A DNA stretch of 64,000 bases from Manihot esculenta. Lineage: Eukaryota; Streptophyta; Magnoliopsida; Malpighiales; Euphorbiaceae. The stretch covers positions 39,637,956 to 39,701,955 of the forward strand of contig NC_035161.2 of the NCBI RefSeq assembly GCF_001659605.2, written 5' to 3'. Positions 1 through 13,689 of the stretch are shown in pieces (positions within the stretch are counted from its first letter, which is position 1; every line of letters starts with the position of its first letter). The notes under the pieces are model-generated. The model was not told where the DNA came from and made no database searches. It saw nothing but the letters and a program-made list of their open reading frames with translations. The position numbers were made by a program, and so were the translations under genes.

Positions 1-1640
1 CCATCATCCAAAGAGCCCGTTGGCTGCGGCACCGAACTTGAACAATATACAACCCTTTCAAAATACTTATTACAATAATGTGAGGAGAGAGTAGAAAAGT
101 TTTATCTAATTTAAATTTATATAAAGCTCTTATTTGTTTTATAAAAAGTATTTTTTAATATTTGAACCATTTAAAAATTTTAATTAATAAAAATATTTTT
201 TTATAAAAAAATAATAATTTATAGCAGTTTATCATCTTTATTAAAACTTTTATAAATATTTTTTTAATAAATTTTATTTTTAAATTAAAATTAAATAATA
301 AAAAATAAATTAACTTATTAAAAAATATTTTTTATATGAAAAATATTTTTTAAATATAATTTTTTTATAAAACAAATAGAAATTAAATTTAAATTTAAAT
401 TTAAATTATAAAAGTATCCGCATAAAAATTATAAAAGTCGACGGATCTAAATCACTACAGTATTGCAGATGCATCTTCACCCACCAAAATCACTGGGACC
501 CAGGTTTTGTGGACCCTAATCGCCCACAAGACAAGACGCTCCAGGGTTGGGCCTAGCGCAGCGTTCTTCATTTTATTCTATAACCTGAGTGGCTTCGTCC
601 ATTCGTAGACTTGTTTTTTTAAAACTTTTTTTTCCTAAATACATCCCATTCAAACAATTACCAATCATGCGTTTGGACATGTGGACAAGGAATAGAAAAT
701 ATATGATGTATTTTGCATTTGTTATTTTTTCTTTAATTTAGGGAAAAATTAATGTAATTACGGAAATAAATTGTTTTTCAATTAAAAAAGTTATATATGT
801 CTTCATTTTTTTTTCATTTCATATTTTAAATAAATTATAAAATTGAGATAAGATGATAAATTTGAAAAGCATTACTTTTTTTCATGTATTTTCATTTTCT
901 TACCATTTTTCTTCTATTTGCCAAATAAAAAAATATACAATAAAAACGAAAAAGCATTTTCTCTTTTTTTTATTTTCTTTTCTTTCTATTATATATTCAA
1001 ACATGATATAAAATTTATATATTCAATATAATTGATTAATGTATATATACACTAAAAATATTTTAATTATATCATAATTTATTAGTCAATAATACTAAAT
1101 TTAATTTTGAATATTTCGAATTTAAAACTTCTCATCTTCAATATAATATATCTTATATAAATTTTTAAAAAAAATATTGAGGATTATAATACATATTATT
1201 AACTTATCCTATATTTAAATTTTACATATTAATTATTTTATACGTTAGTTGATTTAAATATATTATTTTTTAAATATAAATATGTTTTGCTATTTTTTTA
1301 TAATTGTTGGAATTTCATTAATTATTATGTTATAAAACATATATTACAAATCCATAGTTTTACCACATTCACCTCACTTTTTGTACTTAGTAAATATATT
1401 CTAATCAAATTTAAATAAATTGGAATGTTACATTAATTTTTTAATATCAATATTAAACAAATCTAAATAATTACATATATAATTAAATATATAAACGTCA
1501 CCTATTTATTAATCTATTAAACATAATTTATTACATTTAGAATACTTTAATAACATTAATTATTTAATTTTAATATAATAATATGAGCGCAAACTATATT
1601 AAATTAAATAAAATTTATAAATGAATTATGTTTTTAAATT
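1..1640. other. AT-rich intergenic DNA
   Basis: No gene is seen. From about 100 to 1640 the stretch is extremely AT-rich, with many short A and T runs and no long ORF. Only 410-660 is of mixed composition, and it shows no recognisable coding signal. Confidence 0.6.
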
Positions 1641-1844
1641 ATATTGCTCGCACATCACTGATAACGTGCGCAAACCCGAATCAAGAGGTTAGAAAACGAG
1701 GGAAATTTAATGTAAATTTCCAAGTTACCCCTTAAAGTTCCAATAATCCCATTGCCATCCCCGTAAAGTCAGCGTGACAACTCATCAATGGAAGGATGGT
1801 TGAGTCATTCTACGCGAAGCACCCCTTGCAAGGGACCAAAGGTC

Positions 1845-2007
1845 ACGCGTCGACTAAAAAACTGTCACGTGTCCGTCAAGCCAAACTCAAGCAATTGCGT
1901 GCGGGGTTCACCAGTCTCTCAAACCACGGCGTCTCAACTCACACGCGTCCACTGACCCATACAATTTTACCTGTAGCCACCGGTTACCGGTCTGACTCCT
2001 ATAAATA
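1845..2007 (+). promoter_or_regulatory. Promoter of the PP2C gene: ABRE/G-box, two CGCG boxes, TATA box
   Basis: Within 165 bp there is a CACGTG G-box at 1866-1871 that is also a perfect ACGTGTC ABRE core (1867-1873). Palindromic ACGCGT elements lie at 1845-1850 and 1943-1948; these match the CAMTA-binding CGCG box and resemble the CE3 coupling element. A TATAAATA box follows at 2000-2007, about 230 bp before the start codon, so transcription probably starts near 2030. The leader (2040-2150) is very purine-rich. An ABRE plus coupling-like element is known to favour ABA or stress induction; that this gene responds to ABA is inference. Confidence 0.55.
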
Positions 2008-2234
2008 CAAGTTGACGCTCAACTGCCTCAAAAATTTGATTTCTTTAAGGAAAATAAAATTCAAAAAATCAATAGAAAGAAAGAAAAAGCCGAGAGAAAG
2101 TGCGAGAAAATTTACGAAGGATAGAAAAAAAAGAGGAGAGAAGAAGAAATAGAAAGAAACATCTCTTATCGTCTGTGTTGAGTTCGAGTTTCGAATCTTT
2201 TTGAGAAGGAAAATTTTGGTTTAGTAAATGAAAT

Positions 2235-4861
2235 ATGGTGGCTGAAGCAGAGGTTGTTTGTCAACAGAGCGTCCCTGTGTTGGATGTTCAATATTTTGCT
2301 AAAGGAAACGAGATTGAAGATGTTGTTAACATCTCGCCGAGAAGGTTAAATCAAATTCGTGTTTCGGATTCGGTGCCTGCGGATTTATCTACCTGTCAAG
2401 TGGTGAGTTCGCCTCCTTTCTTTCTGGTTGATTCTCTCGATTGCTTATCATGTTTTCTTCCCAAGGGTTTGCTTTGTGAACTTCAAATAAAAATAGTAAC
2501 GATTTAGTGTTCTAATGTTTATTTAGTTGAAACTGAGAGCTAGTAACTGATTGCTTCTTGAATTTTTTTGTCAGATGTTAAAATTATTTCGTTTACTTGT
2601 TTAGATCGGATTTTGTGTTTACGAGCTGAATTTGTATAGAGAAGTTTTGCGTCATCCATGGAACTGGAGAATTTTTTTTCCCCTTTAGGATCATATTGGA
2701 TTGATTGACTAAAGATCATGGTTGAGCAGAATAGTCTAAGTTATTTAATCCCTTTACTCGATTCATTTCTTAGAGCAATTGAGTAATTATAATTATATGG
2801 GTTAAGTCGCAAGCCAAAACAAAGGTTGTTCTGGTGGAAGAAAAATTTTGATGCACGTTATGGCGCCGGATGGTTACTGATCTACTACTGTCTTCTTTGT
2901 GTTATGATTAGTAAATCTATTACACTTTGTCTTGTTTGCATAATATATGATTTTGTAATTTAATTTCTTCTCTTTCAATAATTTAATAATTTGATGGAGC
3001 TGCTGATTTCTGTTAAGCAATAATTCATTGGAATCGTTTCTCCATGTTTGTAATGAGAACTGGTAATAAGAACATCTGTGCTGAGTATGTCCCATATGTT
3101 CAATGAACCGTGCAAATTTTTAATTGTAGTCATTGTGAGATATGAAGCGTTATTCTGAACATTGTTGGTGTTATGCAAGAAGTGAAAAACTTAAAATCCA
3201 TTCATACCCTTTTGTAGGATATAAAATCTGCTGAGAAAATTCCAGATGTGTCTTTTGAGCGTGCAATCTTGCAATTTGTCCCCAGCATCCGTTCTGGCAG
3301 CTTTGCTGATATTGGGCCACGACGGTATATGGAAGATGAGCACATACGGATAGATGATCTGTCAACACAACTGGGTTCCCTTTTCAAGTTCCCCAAGCCA
3401 AGTGCATTTTATGGGGTAATTTTTTTCTTCCACACCTGTGATTGTAACCAGCATCAAATACTATAATTTGTTCGACACATAATTTGATTGAGATTTTGGA
3501 TATATTTAAAGGTTTTTGATGGTCATGGAGGACCTGAAGCAGCAGCTTATATTAGGAAAAATGCAATCAGGCTCTTTTTTGAAGACGTTAATTTTCCCCA
3601 AACATATGAACATGAAGTTGACAATATCTTCTTGGAAGAGGTTGAGAACTCCCTTAGGAAAGCTTTTCTTCTGGCCGACCTAGCTTTGGCAGATGACCAC
3701 AGTGTGAACAGTTCTTCTGGGACAACTGCAATTACTGCTTTTATATTTGGAAGGTATGTTTTTGCTGTATCTATTAGTATCTTATTTAATTTTTGTCACA
3801 ACCTTTTCTTTTCTTGTCCATGTCTTTATGGTTATGATGTTGAACAGGGCAGACAATATGCATTATTTATGTTAGCTTGTCCAGGACATTTTTTAAAAAA
3901 AATCAAATCTAGTCTTTTAGTGATTACCAATATGTACTGTATTAAAAAGTGATCCTGGATAAGGTGTTTTTTATTCTTGCACACTTTTCTGTAGCATTAT
4001 CTCAACCAAAGAAAGCTTAAGCATGCTTATGATGTCTGCAAAAGTTTATGCCTACTCACGATGTCTGCAATGCACAAATTCCACTATGCATGTTAACTTT
4101 AATGTGTTGGATGGTAACTGCTGGGTATCTCAAAATAAATTCCAATGCATTAATCCAATTGATAAATGCATGATATTCAGTAATGACACCATAATCCCCA
4201 TTTAGTACTTTATTCTGGTGTTTTCAATGCTATTGTTTTGACATTATTTTCTAACTTCACTAGAACCCTGACAATGTGCTCCTGTTCCAGGCAATTACTG
4301 GTGGCTAATGCTGGTGACTGTCGAGCGGTTCTATGTCGTAAAGGAGAGGCAATAGATATGTCTCAAGACCATAGGCCTGTTTATCCATCGGAACGAAGGC
4401 GCGTTGAAGAATTGGGAGGGTACATTGATGATGGTTATCTCAATGGTGTTCTGTCAGTTTCTCGAGCCCTTGGGGATTGGGACATGAAAAACCCTATAGG
4501 TGCTCCTTCGCCTCTCATTGCAGAGCCAGAGTTCCAGCAGGTGGTTCTGACAGAGGATGATGAGTTTCTCATAATTGGTTGTGATGGGATTTGGGATGTA
4601 ATGTCAAGTCAGCATGCTGTCAGCCTTGTCCGTCGTGGATTGCGGCGGCACGATGATCCAGAACAGTGTGCTAGAGACCTTGTCATGGAGGCCTTGCGCC
4701 GAAACACATTCGACAATCTGACTGTGATTGTTGTCTGCTTCTCTACCCTCGATAATCAGGAGCTATCACCACCTAGACAAAGGAGACAGAGGTGTTGTAG
4801 CCTCTCTGCAGAGGCCTTGTGTAGCTTGAGGAACTTGTTGGACAGCAGTGCAAACCATTGA
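2235..4861 (+). CDS. Protein phosphatase 2C (PPM family), four exons, 392 aa
   Basis: Mn/Mg-dependent Ser/Thr phosphatase. Exons: 2235-2402, 3218-3415, 3512-3753, 4291-4861; all junctions are GT-AG and the frame closes at TGA. The PP2C domain covers about residues 75-370. Visible motifs are the MED of motif 1 (94-96) in a [15 protein letters not shown] context, metal-binding DGHGG (125-129), [29 protein letters not shown], the GCDGIWDV aspartate motif and C-terminal DNLTVIVV. Exon 1 encodes a family-specific N-terminal leader of unclear function. I see no transmembrane segment or signal peptide. The architecture resembles the Arabidopsis PP2C13/PP2C49-like group more than the ABI1 clade, but subgroup assignment is from memory. 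The upstream ORF at 1796-2152 overlaps promoter and leader and is not counted as a gene. Confidence 0.93.
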
Positions 4862-7376
4862 ATGTATGTGCAGAATTGTTGAATAAGGTTCCCTTTTTGG
4901 AAGGGGAATATCTGTTTCTGGCTGCTTCAGTTTTACGCTAGAAAAAGCAGCTAGCATTTTTGTAGGTGCTGATTTTTCAAACAGCACACCGTAAATTGGA
5001 GGAATGTACATATGTGGTGTGGGTGGATTGCACTGGATGATGGCGATGGTGCTGAAATTAAAATGTTGTACGATAATGTGTTCATCGGGGATCTGTTTAT
5101 TCTAACGGGCCAGTATTGTTGTCCACATTTGACTTTGCTTATTGATTATGTAATGAGCATGTATATACAGTTTTCAATACAATGATCTTGATTTTTGTTT
5201 TCATGAATTTTCCTTCCTGTTCATTTGGCAGATTAGGTTTATGATAAATCAGATACAGAAAGAGAAAAAGAAAATCATAAAAGATAGGTCACTATATGAC
5301 TATATTAAGTGGAGGAGGATATTCCAGCGAAGGAAGAATATTCCTAATCCACTGCATTATTTTTAGGAATGTGATCGACGTGTCCATATTTTCATTTCAA
5401 TTTCCGAATAGAGAATAAATCTTGATGAAGATGAACTTTAAGAGATCTCAAAATCACCATCAAGTTCTGTAACAATCTACTTCTCGTCCGTCAACGAGAA
5501 ATGCCCTCTCACTCTCTTACATGCAACAGAACTGAATGCAACTTGCCAACTTTGTGCCGTCTCTTTGGAAATTATGCGTAATTTAGGATAAATTGTAGTG
5601 GGACTGCCCAGGAATTACGTCACAGCTTGAGTGCATTCTGGGGTCGGAATCCTACAAGCTCTCTATTCTCGGCAACTTGTATGATTTCATCTTTCCTTCA
5701 TCAAGTCTAAATTAAATTTTGGAAGTTATAAATTTTGTGATGCTAAAAATTTTATTTTTAAAACCAAATATTCACCTATAAAGAATATACGAAATTTCGC
5801 ATGCAATTCATGTTATAAGAAGTTTAGCATATAAAATTATTTATTTTATTTTTAAATTGATGCAATGGATTTATGCAGTTTTAAATTAATATATTTATAC
5901 TAATAATTGTATATAATTTTATTGTTTGAATAATAAGTGAAGTTATATTAACGAGAACGCAAAAGATATTATAATGATCTTGATTTAAATTTCAAACCCC
6001 TTAATTTAATGATGTAGAAGCCACATATGCAGAAGAACTTTTTTATATTTGGATTTTCTTTGACAATAAAATTTCTTTTATTAATAAATATATACCAGCA
6101 ATTCAAAGGCAGATCTCTACTCAGTGATTCTTTATCTAGAAACCCAGATTCCTAATTTCATTTTTTGAGATTTCTTTTATTGGCAACCAAGAGGAAATCT
6201 CATAATTGGTGTTGTAATTTGGTGTTGAATTCTATATGACGCCTTCAATTATTATTTTTTTAATTAAAAATTGATTGTGGTTTAAATTTAAAATATTAAT
6301 CAAATTTTAATAATGACTATTATATTATTAAGACGAAACTTAGCGATAAAACTTCTGAATATTATAATTAACCAAGAATTAATTAAACATTTATTAAATC
6401 AAAATTATAAGGATGATTCATGATTGTTTAAAAACAAAATTGCCTTAAAATGTTCAAACTTTTGATCTCTTGCAATATAGTCTATTAGTTTTAATTTATC
6501 CATATGCAATCCTCTCCAAATATATATATTTTTATATATATATTTATATTTGATTGGATGTCAATTGCTTTATTAAAATATAAAACTCGAGCACCACACC
6601 CTCCCTCCCTACCTATTATGTCCAACATATTACCTGTAATTCCAATAACACAATCAAAATTATTTTTTTTAACAGTAAATATGATTCGGAGAAAGAAAGG
6701 AGAATCAAACTCTAATCATAAACGAAATTGCTAAATATATGTCGAAGTGGGTGGTAGACAATTCGGCTAATTAAGTCTAACAAATTCAGTAGAATCTCTT
6801 ACATGCATTTCAGCTTTTAGGTTTGTAGAAATTGTCTACATATAGAAAGCGATTGCATGCTATATATCTGCATTTGAATTTAGTATATAATTGCATTCGC
6901 CAATTTGATGTGTGTATAGCAGAATTTAATGCCTCACTGTTGGTGGTGCAACGACATGAACAGCCTTACTTATCTAACAATGCATGTGATTATGCTTCCT
7001 TGTCGAATTTTCTTGCTATTAACAAATACCCAGTTGCATATTTGCAATAAATAATTAATTTATACTTACCATATAATGCAATGAAGAATCTGTATACCCC
7101 AGAAACTCTGTAATGATGAACAGTTGACTTCAATTAATATTTATACTAATGGTGGCAAAGAGAGAAATGCTTAATCCACGGTCAGTATTAGCCAACATTA
7201 ACTATTATTTCTTACACGTCAGTGTCTCGAGCTTTGCAGTCTAGCAAGTGCTTAGAATATTTTAGTATTTATGGGTTCACAAAATTAGCTCACATCAACA
7301 GCAGATCCAAAGCCTCTGCTTTTGAAGTTTGCGCAAACTCCATCTCCAAGACCAAGAGAAACAAACACTTTCACCA
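4862..7376. other. PP2C 3' UTR and intergenic DNA
   Basis: About 300 bp after the stop is probably PP2C 3' UTR, ending near 5150-5180. The rest is AT-rich intergenic sequence with short, unrelated ORFs and no recognisable domain. The last 200 bp (about 7180-7376) should hold the promoter and leader of the next gene. Confidence 0.5.
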
Positions 7377-8255
7377 ATGTCTAAGCCAAGGTTAATTAGA
7401 CCCTCTTATTAATTGCATCTTCTGGTGCATGCAGCATCTTGATCTGATCTCTTTATTTCTTTTTCATTTTGCTTTTCTAGGTTGGAGGGTAAGGTTGCGC
7501 TGATCACTGGTGCAGCTAGCGGGATTGGTGAGGAGGCTGTGAGATTATTTGCAGAGAATGGAGCCTTTGTTGTGGCCGCCGATGTCCAGGATGATTTAGG
7601 GCACCTTGTGGTGGCTTCAATAGGCTCGCATAGAGCTACTTATCGACACTGCGATGTGAGAGATGAGCAGGAAGTAGAGGAAACAGTGAATTTCACCTTG
7701 GAGAAATATGGAAAACTTGATATTCTTTTCAGTAATGCTGGAATCATGGGTCCATTAACAAGCATCTTGGAGCTTGACATTCAAGGGTTCGACAACACCA
7801 TGGCCACCAATGTACGTGGCGTGGCTGCCACAATCAAACACGCCGCCCGTGCAATGGTGGCTAAAAACATTCGCGGTTCTATCATATGCACGACCAGTGT
7901 TGCATCTCTTCTGGCTGGGACCGGACCACATGCATACACAGTTTCGAAGCATGCACTTGTGGGTCTGGTGAGAACAGCTTGTAGTGAGTTAGGGGTTCAT
8001 GGGATACGAGTGAATTGCATCTCTCCCTTCGGAGTTGCAACTCCACTTTCTTGCAAGGCTTACAATTTGGAACCCAGTGAAGTTGAAGCAAATAGCTGTG
8101 CCTTGGCGAATTTGAAGGGAATAGTGTTGAAGGCTAAACATGTAGCAGAGGCAGCTCTATTTCTGGCATCGGATGAATCGGCATATATCAGCGGCCATAA
8201 CTTGGCTGTTGATGGAGGATTCACGGTGGTTAACCAAAGCTTTTCAGCCATCTAA
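7377..8255 (+). CDS. Short-chain dehydrogenase/reductase (SDR110C-like), two exons, 262 aa
   Basis: NAD(P)-dependent classical SDR. Exon 1 is only 14 nt (7377-7390, encoding MSKP and the start of Arg5). A 90-bp GT-AG intron follows, then exon 2 at 7481-8255; joining them restores the usual start of the family. Visible motifs: TGAASGIG cofactor loop (14-21), an acidic Asp after the second beta strand (AADV) that suggests NAD preference, SNAG (89-92), Asn115, catalytic Ser144, YTVSK with Tyr157 and Lys161, and RVNCISP. Length is typical. The closest families are the plant SDR2/SDR3, secoisolariciresinol dehydrogenase-like and xanthoxin dehydrogenase-like groups; the substrate cannot be told from sequence. 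No transit peptide is seen, so it is probably cytosolic. Confidence 0.9.
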
Positions 8256-8956
8256 ACGAGCGTGAATTTATTGTATTTTATTATTAATGACTTCTATTAT
8301 TTTGGATTCTCTTTGTAAAATTGAATGATATGAGGTCGTGTGTGCATCAAGTATAAAAGCTGTTACGACTTGAGAGATGGAGGCTTACTCTTCAAAATCC
8401 CATGTGCATTTCCCTTGTAATACGCAGAAATTATGCTATTCTTTTTCACCATCATTTATGCTTAATCAGGTCCCGAGGTGTGATTTGCTTCATACGATAT
8501 TACATTCTTTAATTTGAAGTATGCAAATGAAAATTGACAAAAATCCATCTGTTAAGCTTGGGTTACCTTACCAAAAGTTACTTATATATATATTTTCCAG
8601 TGTTGCTAAAATTAAAATACAAGATAAAGCATTAGTTATGAAAAATTGAGTGGTATGAGTGTTAATTTGATATAATTCAAGGTTAAAAAAAAATAATATA
8701 TGGGTATTTTAATTATTCTTCACACTATTAATGAAAAATTGACAGAGAATTAGACAAAATTTAATATCTTAAATTTGATTGGGTCAATTTACAGGAAATG
8801 AAACTGTTAATTTTAAAATGAAATATTAATTCTTCTTTTAAATTGTAGAAAGTGAGTCTCATACCTAAATGAAATAATGTGCAAATGAAAAATCACTTTT
8901 GCCTTTTAGCTGTTAGCTAATCCGAATATGAAATAGCTTGATCCTTAGTTAATCGT
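8256..8956. other. 3' UTR and intergenic DNA
   Basis: Mixed then AT-rich sequence with no coding signal. The first 100-200 bp are probably the 3' UTR of the dehydrogenase. Confidence 0.5.
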
Positions 8957-9105
8957 GAACCCAAGGCTGGTTTTGGGTGGTTAATTCGGGATCATGCGGG
9001 GACTTCTTAAGCGGAGGTCAAATTCCTGCCCCGGCGATGCAGGATGTAGATTTCGCGGAAGCCTTGGCTCTTCGTCCAGCGTTGAAATGGCCAAGTATGG
9101 GAGTT
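8957..9105 (+). pseudogene. RNase H domain fragment (LINE-derived), frameshifted
   Basis: The frame starting at 8957 reads PKAGFGWLIRDHAG, the beta-1/beta-2 region of plant RVT_3-type RNase H domains. The next part, DFLSGG followed by AEALALRPALKW, lies in a different frame from about 8995. AEALALR with the following alpha helix is the second conserved block of the same domain and carries its acidic catalytic residue. The two halves therefore belong to one domain broken by a frameshift. Such domains sit at the 3' end of plant LINE ORF2 and in stray genomic copies. There is no intact ORF, so this is a relic. Confidence 0.65.
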
Positions 9106-9538
9106 CTCGCAATCCAAGGACATATTTCTCATTCTTCTTATTTTGAGCTTATTATTATTAATGTAAAGCACTTTTGCAAAAGTTTTGTTGGGATCTTTTG
9201 TCATTTTATAGCAAGTTTGAATGAGAGAGATAGCTACCAAATTCACAACTTCCGCTGTGAACACCAGCCTACTCCAATCATATTTTGGGCTGCGGAGCTC
9301 GGGAACTGGGCCTTGTTTTTAACCAAATCCAGCATTCCTTGCACTTTAAAATCAAACCAAGTTCGCTTGATCTTGTTTATTAGAAAAGCATAATCCTAAT
9401 TGAAGTCCCTTACCGAACAGTCAAAACTACCAGTCCCATGTTAAAGCATGCACCACCTACATCTCTTCTTCAACTAACATTATGCTCTATTGAAGCAAGC
9501 TGATCAATTTCAGACATCTCAATCTTTCCAAGGTGACT

Positions 9539-11349
9539 ATGGCACTGGTTGTGTACTGGTACGATTTCATTTGTTTTGGAATCGTTGCTGTGTCCTTCGT
9601 TGGCTCGTTATGGGTGCTATGGCGGAGGGAGCTTGCCTCAAAGTACGACTCCAACTCCATCTATGAGAGCCTCCTCCTTGTGGCTACTCCACCAGACACC
9701 GATGGTTTCCTAAATGCTATGCCTAAAAATCATGTTGGATCATCCCAACTATGGTGCAGTTGCTGGAAAGGGCTTCATCCTGGATGGCTGTTAGCCACTC
9801 GTTTCATCTCCTTTCTGGTCATGGCTGGATTTCTGACGTGGGATATCGAGGATTGGGATGCTACCATCTTCATGTATTACACCGAGTAAGTTTCATTGTA
9901 TACATTATGGCCAATAATTTATCAAGCATTGCTCGTAACAGAGAAATATCTAGTTCATTAGTTTGAGTCCAATTAATTAATTTGCTACATCATTTTTCAT
10001 TAATCATATACATTTATCTATCGATTAGTATTAGTTTCATTTTCTGCTCTGTTTATCGATTAGTAATTTTCTGCTTTGTATAATGATCGATATGCAGGTG
10101 GACATTTGCATTAGTAATGGTATATTTTGCGGTATGTCAACCACAATTTTCAATTTTAATTCCTTGTTGAATACTTGCCTGCACTCATGATTATATATTA
10201 GGTTACAACTTTACTTGTACTGGTTTGGTTTCTCTATGTAGCTTGCCACTGTCACATCTGGATATGGGTGTTGGGTGTCATCATTGCGAGTTCCTTCTGA
10301 AAATGTGGAAACTGCCCAGTTCTTGAGAACAGATGAGGAAGAGAATGGAACTACAAACTCTGCAACTTACGATGAAAAAGCAATGAAGGGAACCATCAAG
10401 TTGCAAAGTCACTATGCAGAAGAGGTAATTAGGCTGAGAGCTGGATTTTGGGGATATCTTATGCAAACTATTTATCAGGTCAGTTCATCTAGAATTCAAT
10501 TTTCTATATCTTAATTCAACTCCTTTTTATCAAGCCTCGTTGATACTGACATATACAGATAATCTTTATCTTATCACAGACTTGTGCAGGTGCTGTCATC
10601 CTAACAGACTTAGTATTTTGGTGTATTATCGTCCCATTCGGATCAAATGCACATCTTGAACTCAATGTGGTGAGAATGTAGCACTAAAATGTCTAGATGA
10701 TAGCTGATTTTGATGTTTCTTTGCTGAAACTCACTGAAATTTCTTAATTATCTGTGCTTCACAGCTGATGGGTTGTATGCACACTTTGAATGCTGCTTTT
10801 CTTTTGCTGGATACTGCTCTAAACAGCCTTGTAAGTATCACTACCAAGGGTGAGTTTTGATTTCATCTATTGAAGTTTCACAGGTTTAGTTATTGCTCCT
10901 GCTGTCCTGCTTTCAGTCATTCCCTTGGTTCCGGCTTGCATATTTTGTGCAATGGAGTTGCCTGTATGTTGTTTTTCAATGGGTGATTCATGCCTGTGGT
11001 TTTACATGGTAAGCCTAATTTTCAAATTCCAAAGACATGGGTTTTTACTATTTTAGAGTTTCCTCCAAGAGCTGGTAAACATAATTTGTTCCAAACCCAG
11101 GTGGCCTTATCCATTCCTGGAGCTTGATATAGCGTGGGCTCCCTTATGGTATGTACTGTTAACCCCATTTTTTATCCATCTTATTTCTATCTGAAATTAA
11201 TCAGATAGTGATGAACTTGGCCATCTTGCAGGTATTTTGTGTTGGCTGTGGTTCACATTCCCTGTTATGGGATATATGCTTTGATTGTGAAAGCCAAAAA
11301 CTCGATTTTTCCCAGATGGTTTCCAGGTGCTTTTGTGAGATCATACTAA
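9539..11349 (+). CDS. Plant multipass membrane protein, rolling-stone-like family, eight exons, 343 aa
   Basis: Exons: 9539-9885, 10098-10131, 10242-10478, 10580-10669, 10765-10830, 10917-11008, 11101-11148, 11232-11349. All introns are GT-AG and the frame closes at TAA. ATG 9539 is the first ATG in the frame. The protein has an N-terminal hydrophobic segment (about residues 5-28, VYWYDFICFG onward), a Trp/Cys-rich LWCSCWKGLHPGWLL stretch, and further hydrophobic spans including LVMVYFALATV, AVILTDLVFWCIIVPF, SCLYVVFQWV and YFVLAVVHIPCYGIYAL. A hydrophilic, acidic loop lies near residues 140-190. Organisation and motifs resemble an uncharacterised plant transmembrane family distantly related to rolling stone/AIG1 proteins. 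Function is unknown; endomembrane or plasma membrane location is inferred from the helices. Confidence 0.85.
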
Positions 11350-12994
11350 TTTGTTGTTCTTGAAACTGGGTACTATTAATGGTGGTTTCGAATTTGATTG
11401 CGATCCCTACAAGAACTTGTGTTTTTGAACCTTATTCCACTTTTTACTATTACAGAAAGTACCCAAGCATTTGCCATACCCCAAATACAGTTTTTTTTTT
11501 ATTTTTTTTTCTGAACAACTTTATCCCACTAGTTTGTTGATTCTGAATTAATTGATGATAATTTCTGGACGCTTCCTCGTACAATAATCGGATGGAAATG
11601 ATAGTGGTCGAGTCATCATGTCTAACAAGCAAACCACTCCGCAACTGAAGACTTCAGACGATAAACATTAGCTAAACATATAGATATGCCTAGAAATATT
11701 TTGGGAAAATTCCAGAGGCTATATATATTATTAAAATTATAAATTTTATATACTTAAATATATATAAAATAAATTAATTTTCTAGTAAATATTATTGATT
11801 GAGGAATATTGATCGTTTTCAAGGCTTAATGAGTAAAGATGTGAAATTTAGTATTCCCATAACCAATTTCGAGGTTCGGAATAGATTTAGGTTGCGGAAA
11901 AGCTTCTATCGCCTAAGGCGCTGATGCTTTGCATACTGCAGTGAAGTAAAAAAATATGTTACCAATTAAAAGCAAGCAACATATCACAATGAATTGCATC
12001 TAGGCATACGAATATGTACATGCTTGATGCGTGTACAGAACACTGGTAGACAATGATGCAGGAAGCAAAAGTCACACAAGATATATGCGCCTGCACCAAG
12101 ATGATCACAATCAGCAGACTCAGGGCTGTCAATTTCCGGACCAAGTTACTCTTAAAAAGAGTTTATCAGACTTCCAACCCTCCCACACTCAACAGTTATT
12201 CAAAAGCCAAACCTTGGTAATAGAACATAAACTTCATTTCAAGAGGATTCCTAATGCAGAAGTACTTCTTACTTGCACATCCAAGGTACCAAGAGGCAAG
12301 AATCGGTTTAAAACGCAATTGGATTTCCATATAGCATTATGGCTACGCAAAACACTTCATATGCTATTGATCAACAGCCTGAAAACAGGTCATGGGCACA
12401 AATCCAATACAGTTAAATGATGGGATAAAACAATGGAATCAACTTGCTATATCCCATCGTTATACCCACAGTCCAGAAATTACACGCAGGATCTCATATA
12501 GCTATCAGGTAAAAAATGTGAGCCATTAAAAAAGTATCACATATAAAACTCAAAGAAACAATTTCCAATTAAAAACAAGAAGCCTGAATGCACTAAATTC
12601 CTGATTTTAATTCATTTTCCAGCCAATAAGATTTCTACAGGAAACACTCTCAAGGCATATATCAGGCCCCAGAACATCTAAACGCTACCAAATGTGTGAT
12701 TCTGGTTTCCTCAACCTTGTCATGGATTAGTACCCATTATCTGTTTGTAACCTTAAAAATTGGTGATGCAACCAAGGACAATCATCTAAAATCTGATCCA
12801 ATAATGCATATCAAGCAAGCAACACTAACGTCAAAACGGAAATTGACCATTAAAATGCAAAATAGTCATTATCCAGAATAGCAAAATATCTCATAAAAAT
12901 ACAGCAATAAAAGTAAGTTCAACATTCAGGTCAAAAATAAGAAAAACATTTGAAAATAAATTTGTGCTCTGCTCTCCGGATGAATCTTATACGA
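11350..12994. other. Intergenic region between convergent genes
   Basis: No supported gene. About 11350-11700 probably includes the 3' UTR of the membrane protein gene. From about 11930 to 12960 the base composition is less AT-rich, which fits untranslated transcript sequence, including the 3' UTR of the minus-strand RPS27A gene. The 129-codon plus-strand ORF at 12031-12420 has no domain or family signature and is not called. Confidence 0.45.

Positions 12995-13689
<695 letters not shown>

Noticed and set aside
1796..2152. 118-codon plus-strand ORF before the PP2C
   Set aside because: It spans the TATA box and the purine-rich leader of the PP2C gene, has a Lys/Arg-rich tail caused by GAAAGAAAG text, and matches no family.
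12031..12420. 129-codon plus-strand ORF
   Set aside because: No domain, no good start context or splice partners; it lies in the spacer between convergent genes, where untranslated transcript sequence is expected.
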